Origin: Sphingobium sp. CR2-8
GTDB lineage: Bacteria > Pseudomonadota > Alphaproteobacteria > Sphingomonadales > Sphingomonadaceae
Length of the DNA stretch: 64,000 nt
Direction: 5' to 3'
Assembly (NCBI RefSeq): GCF_035818615.1
Contig: NZ_JAYKZY010000002.1
Span: 3,288,501 to 3,352,500 of the forward strand
Position 1 is the first letter of the stretch. The number at the start of each line of letters is the position of its first letter. The translations under genes and the position numbers were made by a program. The notes beneath the pieces are model-generated. The model did not search any database. It was not told where the DNA came from and saw only the letters and a list, made by a program, of their open reading frames with translations. This document shows, piece after piece, positions 51,498-60,654 of the stretch.

Positions 51498-52079
51498 CTA
51501 TAGCTTGCCATATTTCGCTTCGAAGCCGGCAATGTCGCCAGCGGCCAGATATTTCGCCTGATCGACCCACTGGTCGCGCACCGGGCGGCCCTTGAACGTG
51601 CCGAGCCTGGTATCGATCGCCGCGATGTCTGCGTCGCTCCAGTCGGCGATCTGGGCGAAGCGGGTGACGCCCAGATCGGTCAGAAGCGCCTTCAGCTTGG
51701 GACCGACCCCTTTGAGGCGCAGCAGGTCGTCGCTTTCGTCTGTGGCGGGGGCGGGAGACGCGGCGGTGGCGGGCGCAGGCATCGGCTCGGGTTCCGGCGC
51801 GATGGGGGCGGGCTGAGGGATGGGCGCGGGCGGGGCTACAGGCGCGACCGGCTCCACCACGATCGGGGCTGGCGTTACGGGCGCGGCAATGATCGGATCG
51901 ACGAAGGGCGTCGGCGCGGGGACCGGCTCGATAGGCGCAGGCTGAACGGGCGTGGGCGCGACGGACGGTTCTATCGGCTCATCGGCCTTGCGCTTGCCCG
52001 ACAACAGGAAGACGAGCGCGATGACCACCAGCAACCCGACCAGCAGCCACAAGCCATAGTCCATGAAAAATTCCTGCAT
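51498..52079 (-). CDS. membrane-anchored helix-hairpin-helix protein
   Basis: 193 residues in three parts: one membrane helix (about 9-27), a long Pro/Ala-rich linker of repeated PAPI, PVAP and PEP units (about 35-115), and a C-terminal helix-hairpin-helix domain with LLRLKGVGPKLKALLTDLGVTRFAQIADW (in parts; about 121-150). Related domains occur in NADH-dehydrogenase-linked and DUF4332-type proteins. The linker would let the HHH head reach away from the membrane. Function unknown. It is convergent with the acyltransferase gene. Confidence 0.7.
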   Translation of the reverse strand: MQEFFMDYGLWLLVGLLVVIALVFLLSGKRKADEPIEPSVAPTPVQPAPIEPVPAPTPFVDPIIAAPVTPAPIVVEPVAPVAPPAPIPQPAPIAPEPEPMPAPATAASPAPATDESDDLLRLKGVGPKLKALLTDLGVTRFAQIADWSDADIAAIDTRLGTFKGRPVRDQWVDQAKYLAAGDIAGFEAKYGKL

Positions 52080-52149
52080 CGCCCAGTCTCCCCTTCACTA
52101 TCCTGACGCTATTTAAGGATGGTTTCCGGCGCGCTGCAAGAGCCGCGCG

Positions 52150-53427
52150 CTATTGCTCCTCGCGCGCAACTTCGCGCCAGCCGATGTCGCGGCGGCAGAA
52201 ACCGGTCGGGAAGTCGATGGCATCCACCGCGGCATAGGCGGCCGCCTGCGCCGCGCCGACCGTATCGCCGGTGGCCGTGACATTGAGGACGCGCCCGCCA
52301 TGGGCGACCAGAACGCCGTCTTTTTCCGCGGTTCCGGCATGAAAAATCTTGGCCCCGCCCTGCTCCGCCGCGGCGATGCCGCCGATCGCGCCGCCCTTGT
52401 CCGGTGTGCCAGGATAGCCGTTCGCCGCCATGACGATGGTGAGCGCCGTACGATCCGCCAGTTCCACCGGCCCCTGATCGGCAAGGCTGCCTTGCGCGAC
52501 GGCAAGCAGCAGGTCGACCAGATCGCCGTCGAAACGGGTCATCAGCACCTGGCATTCCGGATCGCCGAAGCGGGCATTATATTCGATCAGCTTGGGGCCT
52601 TCGGCGGTCAGCATCAGGCCGGCATAGAGGACGCCCGAATAGGGCATGCCTTCGGCTGCCATGGTTTCGACGGTCGGCCGGATGATCGTTTCGATCACCT
52701 GTGCCTCCAGTTCGGGCGTCAGCACGCGGGCGGGGCTATAGGCGCCCATGCCGCCGGTGTTGGGACCGGTGTCGCCATCGCCGACGCGCTTATGATCTTG
52801 GGCCGAGCCGAAGGGCAGGATGGCGACGCCGTCGGTCAGTGCGAAGAAGCTCGCTTCCTCGCCGGTCATGAATTCCTCCAGCACCACTTCCTCGCCCGCC
52901 GCGCCGAACGCGCCGGAAAACATGGTGTCGAGCGCCTCGATTGCTTCCTCACGGGTTTGCGCGATGATGACGCCTTTCCCTGCGGCCAAGCCATCAGCCT
53001 TGATGACGACCGGCAGCGCGAAATCGTCGAGCGCGGCGAGCGCGCCATCCTTGCTGGTGACGCGCACATAGGCGGCGGTGGGGATGTTCGCGCGCTGGCA
53101 CAGATCCTTGGTAAAACCCTTCGACCCTTCCAGCTGCGCGGCCTTCTTGCTGGGGCCGAAGACCGGCACGCCCATGGTGCGCAGATTGTCGGCGAGGCCA
53201 TCGACCAGCGGCGCTTCCGGCCCGATCACCACCAGCCCGATCGAATGGCGGGTGCAGAAATCCAGCACGGTGCGATGATCCGTGGCGTCGAGGTCGACCA
53301 ATTGCGCATGCTGGGCTATCCCCGGATTGCCCGGCGCGGCATAGAGGGCCTTGAGCGCAGGCGATTGCGCCAGCTTCCACGCCAGCGCATGTTCGCGGCC
53401 GCCGCCGCCCAGCAGAAGGATGTTCAT
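52150..53427 (-). CDS. purD: phosphoribosylamine-glycine ligase
   Basis: 425-residue GAR synthetase of purine biosynthesis, ATP-grasp fold. Start [19 protein letters not shown]; the preATP-grasp domain is followed by [18 protein letters not shown] (about residues 134-151), [17 protein letters not shown] (about 179-195), and [31 protein letters not shown] (in parts). Length is normal. The ATG at 53427 matches family starts; an alternative lies at 53436. The start codon overlaps that of xseA on the other strand. Confidence 0.96.
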   Translation of the reverse strand: MNILLLGGGGREHALAWKLAQSPALKALYAAPGNPGIAQHAQLVDLDATDHRTVLDFCTRHSIGLVVIGPEAPLVDGLADNLRTMGVPVFGPSKKAAQLEGSKGFTKDLCQRANIPTAAYVRVTSKDGALAALDDFALPVVIKADGLAAGKGVIIAQTREEAIEALDTMFSGAFGAAGEEVVLEEFMTGEEASFFALTDGVAILPFGSAQDHKRVGDGDTGPNTGGMGAYSPARVLTPELEAQVIETIIRPTVETMAAEGMPYSGVLYAGLMLTAEGPKLIEYNARFGDPECQVLMTRFDGDLVDLLLAVAQGSLADQGPVELADRTALTIVMAANGYPGTPDKGGAIGGIAAAEQGGAKIFHAGTAEKDGVLVAHGGRVLNVTATGDTVGAAQAAAYAAVDAIDFPTGFCRRDIGWREVAREEQ

Positions 53428-54931
53428 GTCGCCCATGTCCCCGGAATTTGATGCCTATGACAGTTCGGGCCGCCTGTTAGCGGAGGAACGCCTGGGGGAC
53501 AACGCGCCGCCGCTGTCCATCAGCGAATTGTCGGGCCTGCTCAAGCGCACGGTCGAGGACCGGTTCGGCCATGTCCGGTTGCGCGGCGAGATTTCGGGCT
53601 TCAAGCGGGCGGCGTCGGGCCATCTCTATCTGGCGCTGAAGGACGAGAACGCCGTGCTGGACGGGGTGATGTGGAAAGGCGGCGCGCAGCGGCTGGCCTT
53701 TGCCCCGCAGGACGGGGTGGAGGTGATCGCGACCGGCAAGCTGACCACCTATCCGGGGCGGTCCAAATATCAGATCGTCATCGAGAAGATGGAACTGGCC
53801 GGCGAAGGCGCGCTGATGGCGCTGCTGGAGAAACTGAAAGCCAAATTGGCGGGCGAAGGGCTGTTCGCGGTGGAGCGGAAGAAGCCCCTGCCCTTCCTGC
53901 CACGCACGATCGGGGTCGTGACGTCGCCGACCGGCGCGGTGATCCGGGACATATTGCATCGTCTGGCCGATCGCTGCCCGACCAACGTGCTGGTCTGGCC
54001 GGTTCTGGTGCAGGGTCAGGGCGCGGCCGAACAGGTCGCGCGCGCGGTGCGGGGCTTTTCCGCCATGGACGGGAGCGGCTCCGTGCCCCGGCCCGACCTG
54101 GTGATCGTGGCGCGCGGGGGCGGGTCGATCGAGGATCTGTGGAGCTTCAACGAGGAGATCGTGGTGCGCGCGGTCGCCGACTGCACCATACCGATCATAT
54201 CGGCGGTGGGGCATGAGACGGACACGACCCTGTGCGATTACGCCGCCGACCGGCGCGCACCGACGCCCACGGCCGCTGCCGAAATGGCGGTGCCGGTACG
54301 GGCCGAATTGCTGGCGGGGTTGAGCGAGATGGGTCTGCGCGCCGGACGGGCCGTGCGGCGCGGCGCGGGGCAGGCGCGCGAACGACTGGAGATGCAGGCG
54401 CGGCTGATGCCCACGCCCGATATGCTGCTCAGCCCCCAACGGCAGCGGCTGGACCAGCTGTCCGATGGATTGGTGAGCGGATTGCGCCACCGGCTCGCCG
54501 AGGCGCGCGGGCATCTGGGTCAGGCGGGCGGCGCGCTGCGGCCCGCGCTGTTGCGCCAGCATGTGATGCGTGCAGGCGAGCGGCTCGACCGGTTGAAGCT
54601 GCGCCCCGACTATCTGCAACGCGCCCTGTCGGAACGCACCGTTGCTTTCGACCGGGTGTCGCGCCATTTCGGTTCGCTCGATCCCGACCGGCCGCTGCAA
54701 AAGGGCTATACGCGCGTGATGGCGCAGGGGCGACTGGTGCAGTCGGTCGCGGCGGCGCAGGCGGCAGGGCATGTGACGCTGCATTTCAAGGACGGCACGG
54801 TGGACGCCGCCATCGGCGATGCGCCGCCCCCGCTTGAGAAGGCCACGCTGGTCGCTATATCTTCCCCATCCCGGCCCGCGCGAAAGGTGCGTGCGATCGA
54901 CGAAACGCCGCAGCAGGATCTGTTTTCCTGA
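53426..54931 (+). CDS. xseA: exodeoxyribonuclease VII large subunit
   Basis: 501-residue nuclease subunit. N-terminal OB-fold DNA-binding domain with [43 protein letters not shown] (in parts; about residues 32-80), catalytic domain with [39 protein letters not shown] (about 229-245) and [29 protein letters not shown] (in parts), then long helices. The ATG at 53426 has AAGGA 5 bp upstream; ATG at 53435 is a weaker choice. The small subunit gene xseB is not nearby. Confidence 0.95.
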   Translation: MSPMSPEFDAYDSSGRLLAEERLGDNAPPLSISELSGLLKRTVEDRFGHVRLRGEISGFKRAASGHLYLALKDENAVLDGVMWKGGAQRLAFAPQDGVEVIATGKLTTYPGRSKYQIVIEKMELAGEGALMALLEKLKAKLAGEGLFAVERKKPLPFLPRTIGVVTSPTGAVIRDILHRLADRCPTNVLVWPVLVQGQGAAEQVARAVRGFSAMDGSGSVPRPDLVIVARGGGSIEDLWSFNEEIVVRAVADCTIPIISAVGHETDTTLCDYAADRRAPTPTAAAEMAVPVRAELLAGLSEMGLRAGRAVRRGAGQARERLEMQARLMPTPDMLLSPQRQRLDQLSDGLVSGLRHRLAEARGHLGQAGGALRPALLRQHVMRAGERLDRLKLRPDYLQRALSERTVAFDRVSRHFGSLDPDRPLQKGYTRVMAQGRLVQSVAAAQAAGHVTLHFKDGTVDAAIGDAPPPLEKATLVAISSPSRPARKVRAIDETPQQDLFS

Positions 54932-54955
54932 TCGCGGGCAAAGAGGCCTGAACCG

Positions 54956-55168
54956 ATGTTGATGTCCAATCGGGACCGGATCGCCCGGCTCCATTATATG
55001 CCCTACAGTTTTCGCGTGTTGCAGGCGGGCGACCATGTCGTCTGCGCCGTGACCGGGCGGAAGATCGCGCTGGAGGATCTGCGCTACTGGAGCATCGCGC
55101 GGCAGGAACCCTATGCCAGCGCCGATGCGTCGGTGCAGGCGGAGTTGCAGGCGCGCGGCGCGCGATGA
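54956..55168 (+). CDS. DUF2093 small protein
   Basis: 70 residues matching the alphaproteobacterial DUF2093 family: IARLHYMPYSFRVLQAGDHVVCAVTGRKIALEDLRYWS (in parts) and RQEPYASADAS. The family is typically found beside xseA, as here, 24 bp downstream. Its biochemical role is unknown. The stop overlaps the start of the M23 peptidase gene (ATGA at 55165-55168). Confidence 0.88.
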   Translation: MLMSNRDRIARLHYMPYSFRVLQAGDHVVCAVTGRKIALEDLRYWSIARQEPYASADASVQAELQARGAR

Positions 55169-56022
55169 AGGGGATCGGCCTGGCGCTACTGCTGGCTTGT
55201 GCTGGCTCGGCCGTCGCGCAGCCCGTCACCCGCGCAGCGTCCATGGCGAACCGCGCCGATTTCCAGCTGACCGGCACGGCGACGCAGGGCGGGATGCTGA
55301 CCGGTATCGCGCCAGCGGGGACGGTGGCGTTGCAACTGGACGATCAGCTGGTGCCGGTGGACGCCGACGGGCGCTTCCTGATCGCGTTCGACCGCGATGC
55401 CGGGCCGACTGCGCGCCTGACTGCACGCTTGCCGGATGGGCGGACAATCGATCGCCCGCTGACCGTCGCGTCCCGTGACTGGCGGATCGAGCGGATCGAC
55501 GCGCCGATGCACCCGACCAAAAGCAGTGAGGCCTTTCTGACGCTGCGCAAGCCTGAACTGGCGGCGATTGCCGCCGCGCGCGCGACGGTGACCGATGCGC
55601 AGGGTTGGCGACAGAGCTTCATCTGGCCGCGGGTCGGCCGGATTTCCGGCCAGTTCGGATCGCAGCGCATCTATCAGGGGACGCCGGGCGCCTATCATGG
55701 CGGCGTCGATGTGGCCGGCACGACCGGCCTGCCGGTGGTGGCCCCCGCCGACGGGGTGGTCATCTTGGCAGCGACGGACAAGCCCTTCACGCTGGAGGGG
55801 CATTTGTTGATGATCGACCATGGTCATGGCCTCAACAGCGCCTTCCTTCATCTGTCGCGGATCGACGTGAAGCTCGGCGATCATGTGGCCCAGGGGCAAC
55901 GGATCGGCGCGATCGGCGCAACGGGACGCGCGACCGGACCGCATCTGCACTGGGGCATGAAGTGGAACGAGGCGCGGATCGACCCGATGCTGATCGCCGG
56001 GCCGATGCCGAACGGACTGTAA
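55165..56022 (+). CDS. M23-family (LytM) metallopeptidase
   Basis: 285-residue exported peptidoglycan peptidase. Signal peptide about 1-18 (SAVAQ), an N-terminal beta-rich domain, and a C-terminal M23 domain with zinc motifs YHGGVDVAG (HxxxD, about residues 177-185), MIDHGHGLNSAFLHLS and GPHLHWGM (HxH, about 259-266). All zinc and catalytic histidines appear present, so it is probably an active endopeptidase. Translationally coupled to the DUF2093 gene. Confidence 0.92.
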   Translation: MKGIGLALLLACAGSAVAQPVTRAASMANRADFQLTGTATQGGMLTGIAPAGTVALQLDDQLVPVDADGRFLIAFDRDAGPTARLTARLPDGRTIDRPLTVASRDWRIERIDAPMHPTKSSEAFLTLRKPELAAIAAARATVTDAQGWRQSFIWPRVGRISGQFGSQRIYQGTPGAYHGGVDVAGTTGLPVVAPADGVVILAATDKPFTLEGHLLMIDHGHGLNSAFLHLSRIDVKLGDHVAQGQRIGAIGATGRATGPHLHWGMKWNEARIDPMLIAGPMPNGL

Positions 56023-56025
56023 GCT

Positions 56026-56571
56026 TTAGCTCACCCGCTTCATCCGGACGGCACGACCGCCCTCCACCTTGCCCAGGAAACTACCCATCGCGGCGCGTTT
56101 TATCTCGATCTTGAGACCGACTTTGGGATCGCGTCCCGTGACGACCTCGGTCGTCATCCACTGGGCGCCGTCGTCCAGCCCGATCTGCCATTTGCCATAG
56201 CCCAGGCTGCGCACAGATGTGATCAGGGCATCAACATGGCTGACGCCATCCTGCTGGGCGCTACCGCCATCATCGTCCCCGCCCCCCAGAAACGGCAATT
56301 TTGGAAATGAAAAACCAAAGAGCGTCTTGCGCGTTTTGTTAAGTTCGCTCTTGTCGAGAACGACGACCTCGTCGCGCTGGGCCGCAGCATCCATTGCGCC
56401 GACTTGCTGATCGAAACAGGCAAGACGCGCCGCATTGTCCGAAATCGACCTGCATTGAAGAAGGTTGGTGAAGATTTCCGGCCGCGGCTGCTGCCGAGGT
56501 GCGGCTTGCACCATTGGCGCCAAAACTAAGCACAAGAGCATCGCCAGAATCCAGCCGTGCTTGGCCCGCAT
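56026..56571 (-). CDS. exported protein of unknown function
   Basis: 181 residues from the ATG at 56571: a signal peptide (MRAKHGWILAMLLCLVLAPM, cleavage near QAA), then LLQCRSISDNAARLACFDQQVGAM, with two cysteines that could form a disulphide, a charged middle with KSELNKTRKTLFGF and a Gly/Asp-rich loop, and a beta-rich end resembling an OB-like fold (VDALITSVRSLGYGKWQIGLDDGAQW in parts). The N-terminal Cys motif resembles small periplasmic proteins in which RxxCxxxxxxxRLxCFD recurs. I do not assign a function. It is convergent with the M23 gene, 3 bp apart. Confidence 0.7.
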   Translation of the reverse strand: MRAKHGWILAMLLCLVLAPMVQAAPRQQPRPEIFTNLLQCRSISDNAARLACFDQQVGAMDAAAQRDEVVVLDKSELNKTRKTLFGFSFPKLPFLGGGDDDGGSAQQDGVSHVDALITSVRSLGYGKWQIGLDDGAQWMTTEVVTGRDPKVGLKIEIKRAAMGSFLGKVEGGRAVRMKRVS

Positions 56572-56983
56572 AGTCGTTGTCCTTCCTAAAAACCTGTCGT
56601 TTGCTACCATGCACCGGCAAAGAATGACATTCCCATGATTATGCCTGTGATCGTGAACATGGCGGCGGCCCGACCATTTGCGACGCAGGAGCCACAATCG
56701 GTCAATCCACATCCCAATTGATGTACGATTGCTACAAGCCTTTGCAAATCATCGTAATAATCTTGCAATATTGCAGCAAAATGCCGGTGTGAGGCTTGTT
56801 GCATTTATGATACAGCCGGGTTCAAAAGCAGCCTTGCCCCTTCTCACCCGCTTTACAGCGCCCTGAAGCCCGCGCACTTTCCTGCGATCCATATGGGGGG
56901 ACGCTGTCGGGCACCATATTCCTTCATATTGGCCACTAACGTGGCAGGCCATCTGCCAAACTCCAGAGCAAGGGACTGGAAAC
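56572..56983. other. intergenic region upstream of the second TonB receptor
   Basis: 412 bp between the exported-protein gene and the TonB receptor gene. AT content rises between about 56730 and 56830, which probably holds the receptor promoter. I could not pick a convincing -35/-10 pair, operator or riboswitch. A 66-codon frame on the minus strand (56604-56804) has no recognisable similarity and is not called. None of the 15-bp operator motifs of the RG-I locus was found here. Confidence 0.5.
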
Positions 56984-59983
56984 TTGAAGACAATCTCAAA
57001 AATGGCGCTGCTGCGCTGCGGTGCGGCGTCCGCGATGCTTGGCGCATCGCTGATGTCGACTCTTGGTCATGCGCAGGTGGCTGACAACAGCGCCGGCGAA
57101 GCCATCGTCGTCACCGGTTCGCGCATCGCGCGCCCTGACCTTGATACCGGCGCGCCGCTGGCCGTGGTGTCTGCCGAAGAATTCAAGCTGTCGGGCGCGG
57201 TCAACGTCGAACAGGTTCTGAATACGCTGCCCCAGGTTCTACCCGGCACGTCGTCCTTCTCCAACAACCCCGGTGGCGGCGTCGCGACGCTCAACCTGCG
57301 CGGTCTGGGCACGAACCGCAACCTGGTGCTGGTCAATGGCCGCCGCTGGATGTTCTTCGATACCACGCAGGTCGTCGATCTGAACACCATTCCGCAGTTC
57401 CTGATCGAAGGCGTGGACGTCGTGACCGGCGGCGCATCGGCAGTTTACGGTTCGGACGCAATTGCCGGCGTCGTGAACTTCCGCCTGCGCAACAACCTGA
57501 CCGGCATTGAAGTCGGCAGCCAATATTCGATCACCGAAGAAGGTGATGGCGGCCGTTGGGACACGAATATCGCGATCGGTACCGATTTCGCCGATGGTCG
57601 TGGCCATATCACAGCCTATGGCGAATATTATAAGCGCAAGTCCATCCTTCAGGGCGCTCGCAGCTTCTCGCGCTTTACGGCGCAGGATGGCGCAGGTGTA
57701 CTGACCCGCACTGGTGGCTCCGCGACCACGCCCGCCGGCCGCTTCGCAGTCCCCGGCACGGTTGCTATTGCGGCAGGCAATGGCCTGGGCGCAGTCACCC
57801 TCAACCGCGGCGCAGGTACGACCTATGGCTCGGCGCTGGGTGCAACCTTCGACAGCTCGACCAGCTCGTCGCGCAACTTCGTCACTGGTCCGGATACGTT
57901 CAATTTCGCGCCCGACAACTATTTGCAGGTGCCACAGGAACGTTGGTTGCTGGGCGCCTATGGCGACTATGAGATCAACGACAATGTCACCGCCTATATG
58001 GAATTGGCATTCGTCAACAACCGGGTCGCCAACGAACTGGCAGCGACGCCGGTCACTGGCAACTTCAACGTCAATATCGCGGCGGTGTCGCCGTTCCTGT
58101 CCGCTGCCGACATTGCGGCCTTCAACCAGATCGACGCCAACGAAACTGCCATAATTGCGGCAAGGACCGCTCGAGTTGCGCGTATTGCGGGTGAGTCGGA
58201 TGCGGTTTATGCCGCGCGTGCTGCTGCGCAAGGCGCCCTCTTCACCGGTGCAAACGCCGCGTCGAACGCACCCGGCGTCATCAACCTGGGCGTGAGCCGT
58301 CGCGTCAGAGAAACCGGATCGCGCAACACGCTCGACGAGCGTAATGCGTTCCGCGCGCTGGCTGGCGTCCGTGGCGCCATCGGCGACTCCGGCTTCAGCT
58401 ATGATGCCTTCTACAGCTATGCACGGACCCGCAACGCCAACGTGCAGGCCGGCAACATCTCGCGTCGTGCCTTCCAGGCCGGCCTTGACGGCACCGCTCC
58501 CGCGATCGACATCTTCGGTCCCGGCGCTCTGAGCCGGACATCGGTCAATCAGATCAGCATTCTGGCGCAGAATAACGACATTTCCACGCTCCAGGTCGCG
58601 CAGGCGTCCGTGAACGGTTCGCTGTTCAACCTGGGCTGGGGCGGTGACGACATCGGTGTCGAATGGCGTTCGATGGCATCGCGCTTCATTCCCGATACGG
58701 CGCTGTCGTCGGGTGACGTGATCGGCTTCAACGCCGGCAACCCGACCCAGGGCGGCTACAATGTGAAGGAAGTGTTCGGCGAAATCCGTATTCCGATCGC
58801 TGCCGATCAACCGTTCTTCCACAAGCTGGAAGTCAGCGGTGCAGGCCGTTATTCGGACTATTCGCTTGATGCGGTCGGTGGCGTTTCCACCTATGCCGGC
58901 GATATCCAGTGGGCGCCTATCCGTGACATCACGTTCCGTGGCTCCTACTCCAGGGCGGTTCGCGCACCTAACGTGTCCGAACTGTTCGGTGGCCTGCAGA
59001 CCGGCTTCCCGACTGGCACCGATCCCTGCACGGCGCCGGCAGCGGCCGCTCCTGGTCCGCTGCGTGACACCTGCATCGCCACCGGCGTACCTGCGGCCAA
59101 TCTTGGCCAAGGCGTGCCGTCGCAGTTGCAGCCCAACACGCAGTTCCAGTCGCAGACCGGTGGCAACCCCAATCTTCAGGCTGAAAAGTCGACCTCCTAC
59201 ACCTTCGGTGCCATCGTTCAGCCCACGTTCCTGCCGGGCCTGAACATCAAGGTCGATTATTTCAACATCAAGATCGGGAATGCGATCTTCGCGGCCGGCG
59301 GCGGCGCTGCGAACATTCTGAACCTGTGCTATAACACGTTCCAGAATGCCAGCAACGGCTTCTGCCAGTTGGTCGGGCGTAACGATGCGACTGGCGCGAT
59401 TGACGGCACCACCAACGCCGATGGCAGCGTCGCTGTTGTCTTCGCCGGTGCGGCCAACCTGTCGTCGCTCAAGACCAGCGGTATCGATCTGGACATCGAC
59501 TATTCGATCGGTTTGGGTAAGTTCCTTCTGGGTGAAGATGCCAAGCTGAACATTGCGTTCCTGGGCACCTATACAAAGAAGAACACCTTCGTTCCGGTCA
59601 ACGGTGAACCCGACGTTGTCGAATGCGCAGGCTTCTTCGGCGCCAATTGCGGCAATCCGCAGGGCAAGTACAAGTGGACGACCCGTTTGACCTTGGTCGA
59701 TGGCCCGCTGACCTCGACTGTTCGCTGGAGGCACATCAGCAGCACGCGTGACGACGATGATACGACCGATTATGTGGTCGAGAAGCTGAAAGCGTACAAC
59801 CTGTACGACGTGGCCTTCTCTGCCGCAGTCAACGACAATCTGACCATGTCGTTCGGCGTCAACAACCTGCTCGACAAGAAGCCGCAGCTGATTGGTTCGA
59901 ACGCCGAGCAGGCCAATACCTATCCCAGCACGTTCGACGTGCTTGGCCGCGACTTCTTCCTGTCGGCCAATATGCGCTTCTAA
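56984..59983 (+). CDS. TonB-dependent receptor, peptide- or unknown-substrate type
   Basis: 999-residue outer-membrane receptor. Signal peptide about 1-31 (LGHAQ), TonB-box-like GEAIVVTGSRIARPD (about 38-52), plug with GGGVATLNLRGLGTNRNLVLVNGRR (in parts) and EGVDVVTGGASAVYGSDAIAG, and a long barrel ending DFFLSANMRF. The start is TTG at 56984, 8 bp after AGGGA, which supplies the basic MKTISK n-region; ATG at 57002 is the alternative. The gene is followed by a strong terminator, and the oxygenase genes beyond suggest a different system from the RG-I receptor. Confidence 0.92.
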   Translation: MKTISKMALLRCGAASAMLGASLMSTLGHAQVADNSAGEAIVVTGSRIARPDLDTGAPLAVVSAEEFKLSGAVNVEQVLNTLPQVLPGTSSFSNNPGGGVATLNLRGLGTNRNLVLVNGRRWMFFDTTQVVDLNTIPQFLIEGVDVVTGGASAVYGSDAIAGVVNFRLRNNLTGIEVGSQYSITEEGDGGRWDTNIAIGTDFADGRGHITAYGEYYKRKSILQGARSFSRFTAQDGAGVLTRTGGSATTPAGRFAVPGTVAIAAGNGLGAVTLNRGAGTTYGSALGATFDSSTSSSRNFVTGPDTFNFAPDNYLQVPQERWLLGAYGDYEINDNVTAYMELAFVNNRVANELAATPVTGNFNVNIAAVSPFLSAADIAAFNQIDANETAIIAARTARVARIAGESDAVYAARAAAQGALFTGANAASNAPGVINLGVSRRVRETGSRNTLDERNAFRALAGVRGAIGDSGFSYDAFYSYARTRNANVQAGNISRRAFQAGLDGTAPAIDIFGPGALSRTSVNQISILAQNNDISTLQVAQASVNGSLFNLGWGGDDIGVEWRSMASRFIPDTALSSGDVIGFNAGNPTQGGYNVKEVFGEIRIPIAADQPFFHKLEVSGAGRYSDYSLDAVGGVSTYAGDIQWAPIRDITFRGSYSRAVRAPNVSELFGGLQTGFPTGTDPCTAPAAAAPGPLRDTCIATGVPAANLGQGVPSQLQPNTQFQSQTGGNPNLQAEKSTSYTFGAIVQPTFLPGLNIKVDYFNIKIGNAIFAAGGGAANILNLCYNTFQNASNGFCQLVGRNDATGAIDGTTNADGSVAVVFAGAANLSSLKTSGIDLDIDYSIGLGKFLLGEDAKLNIAFLGTYTKKNTFVPVNGEPDVVECAGFFGANCGNPQGKYKWTTRLTLVDGPLTSTVRWRHISSTRDDDDTTDYVVEKLKAYNLYDVAFSAAVNDNLTMSFGVNNLLDKKPQLIGSNAEQANTYPSTFDVLGRDFFLSANMRF

Positions 59984-60006
59984 TCCTGTAGGATCGTTAG
60001 CATCGG

Positions 60007-60037
60007 GGGGCGGTCCGCTTGCGGGCCGCCCCTTTTT
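60007..60037 (+). terminator. intrinsic terminator after the second TonB receptor gene
   Basis: GGGGCGG (60007-60013) and CCGCCCC (60026-60032), extended inward by a few pairs, form a stem followed by TTTTT (60033-60037). It lies 23 bp after the receptor stop codon. Confidence 0.9.
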
Positions 60038-60053
60038 GTTCGCTATGGTTCAG

Positions 60054-60553
60054 TCACAGTCGCCGCAGTCACAGGCGGAATTGGCGCAGACATTATTTGA
60101 ACGATTGACCGTCTGACAGCGGTAAGGCTCATGGGGCGGAGCTGAAGCCGTTTTTGTGCTATGTTTGTCGAGGTAACGCAGAATGATGTCATCGGTGATG
60201 GCGCCGGATGTGGTCGAGAAATAGGCGCGCTGCCAGAAGCGTTGTCCCCAGTAGCGCTTGCAAATATGCTCAACGCCTGCTACATTTTACGCGACGACCG
60301 CCCACTTCGACAGACTCGGCCCCACGCACGGAATCGCTGACGCAGACATGCGGGGTATTTCGACGAACATGTGGACGTGATCGCGCGAAAGGACGTCGTG
60401 ACGATCGTCACGCCCATTCGGCACAGACCTACCGGATGATCTCGTGACCCGCAGACGCCTCTTGCCATGCAGCAACTTGAACCGATATTTCGGTGCCCAG
60501 ACGAGATGATAGCGGTGGTGAAATGTTGTGTGACAATCGCTGCTATAGCCCAT
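60054..60553 (-). pseudogene. decayed IS200/IS605-family transposase (tnpA)
   Basis: Remnant of a Y1-type single-strand transposase. In the first frame: CHTTFHHRYHLVWAPKYRFKL, then after out-of-frame bases SRDHVHMFVEIP, which contains the HUH metal motif HVH. A second frame preserves KGRSSRK followed by a stop, and a third gives YWGQRFWQRAYFSTTSGAIT and DDIILRYLDKHSTKT to the TGA at 60054. Several single-base deletions, not confined to homopolymers, and an internal stop show real decay. No tnpB and no clear element ends were found. Confidence 0.8.
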
Positions 60554-60654
60554 AGCCCACGATGGCCTAGTCAAGGGCTGAACCCAGCATCCGACTGAAG
60601 TCGAAGGGATCGCTCTTGATGGAGGTCTCTAAAGTCTGCTCAGGCGCATCCCCG

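Noticed and set aside
56604..56804. 66-codon minus-strand frame upstream of the TonB receptor gene
   Set aside because: No family similarity, no convincing ribosome-binding site, and it occupies the region where the receptor promoter should be.
57239..59734. 831-codon open frame antisense to the second TonB receptor gene
   Set aside because: Long, but it lies entirely within a well-supported receptor gene and shows no domain or start signal.
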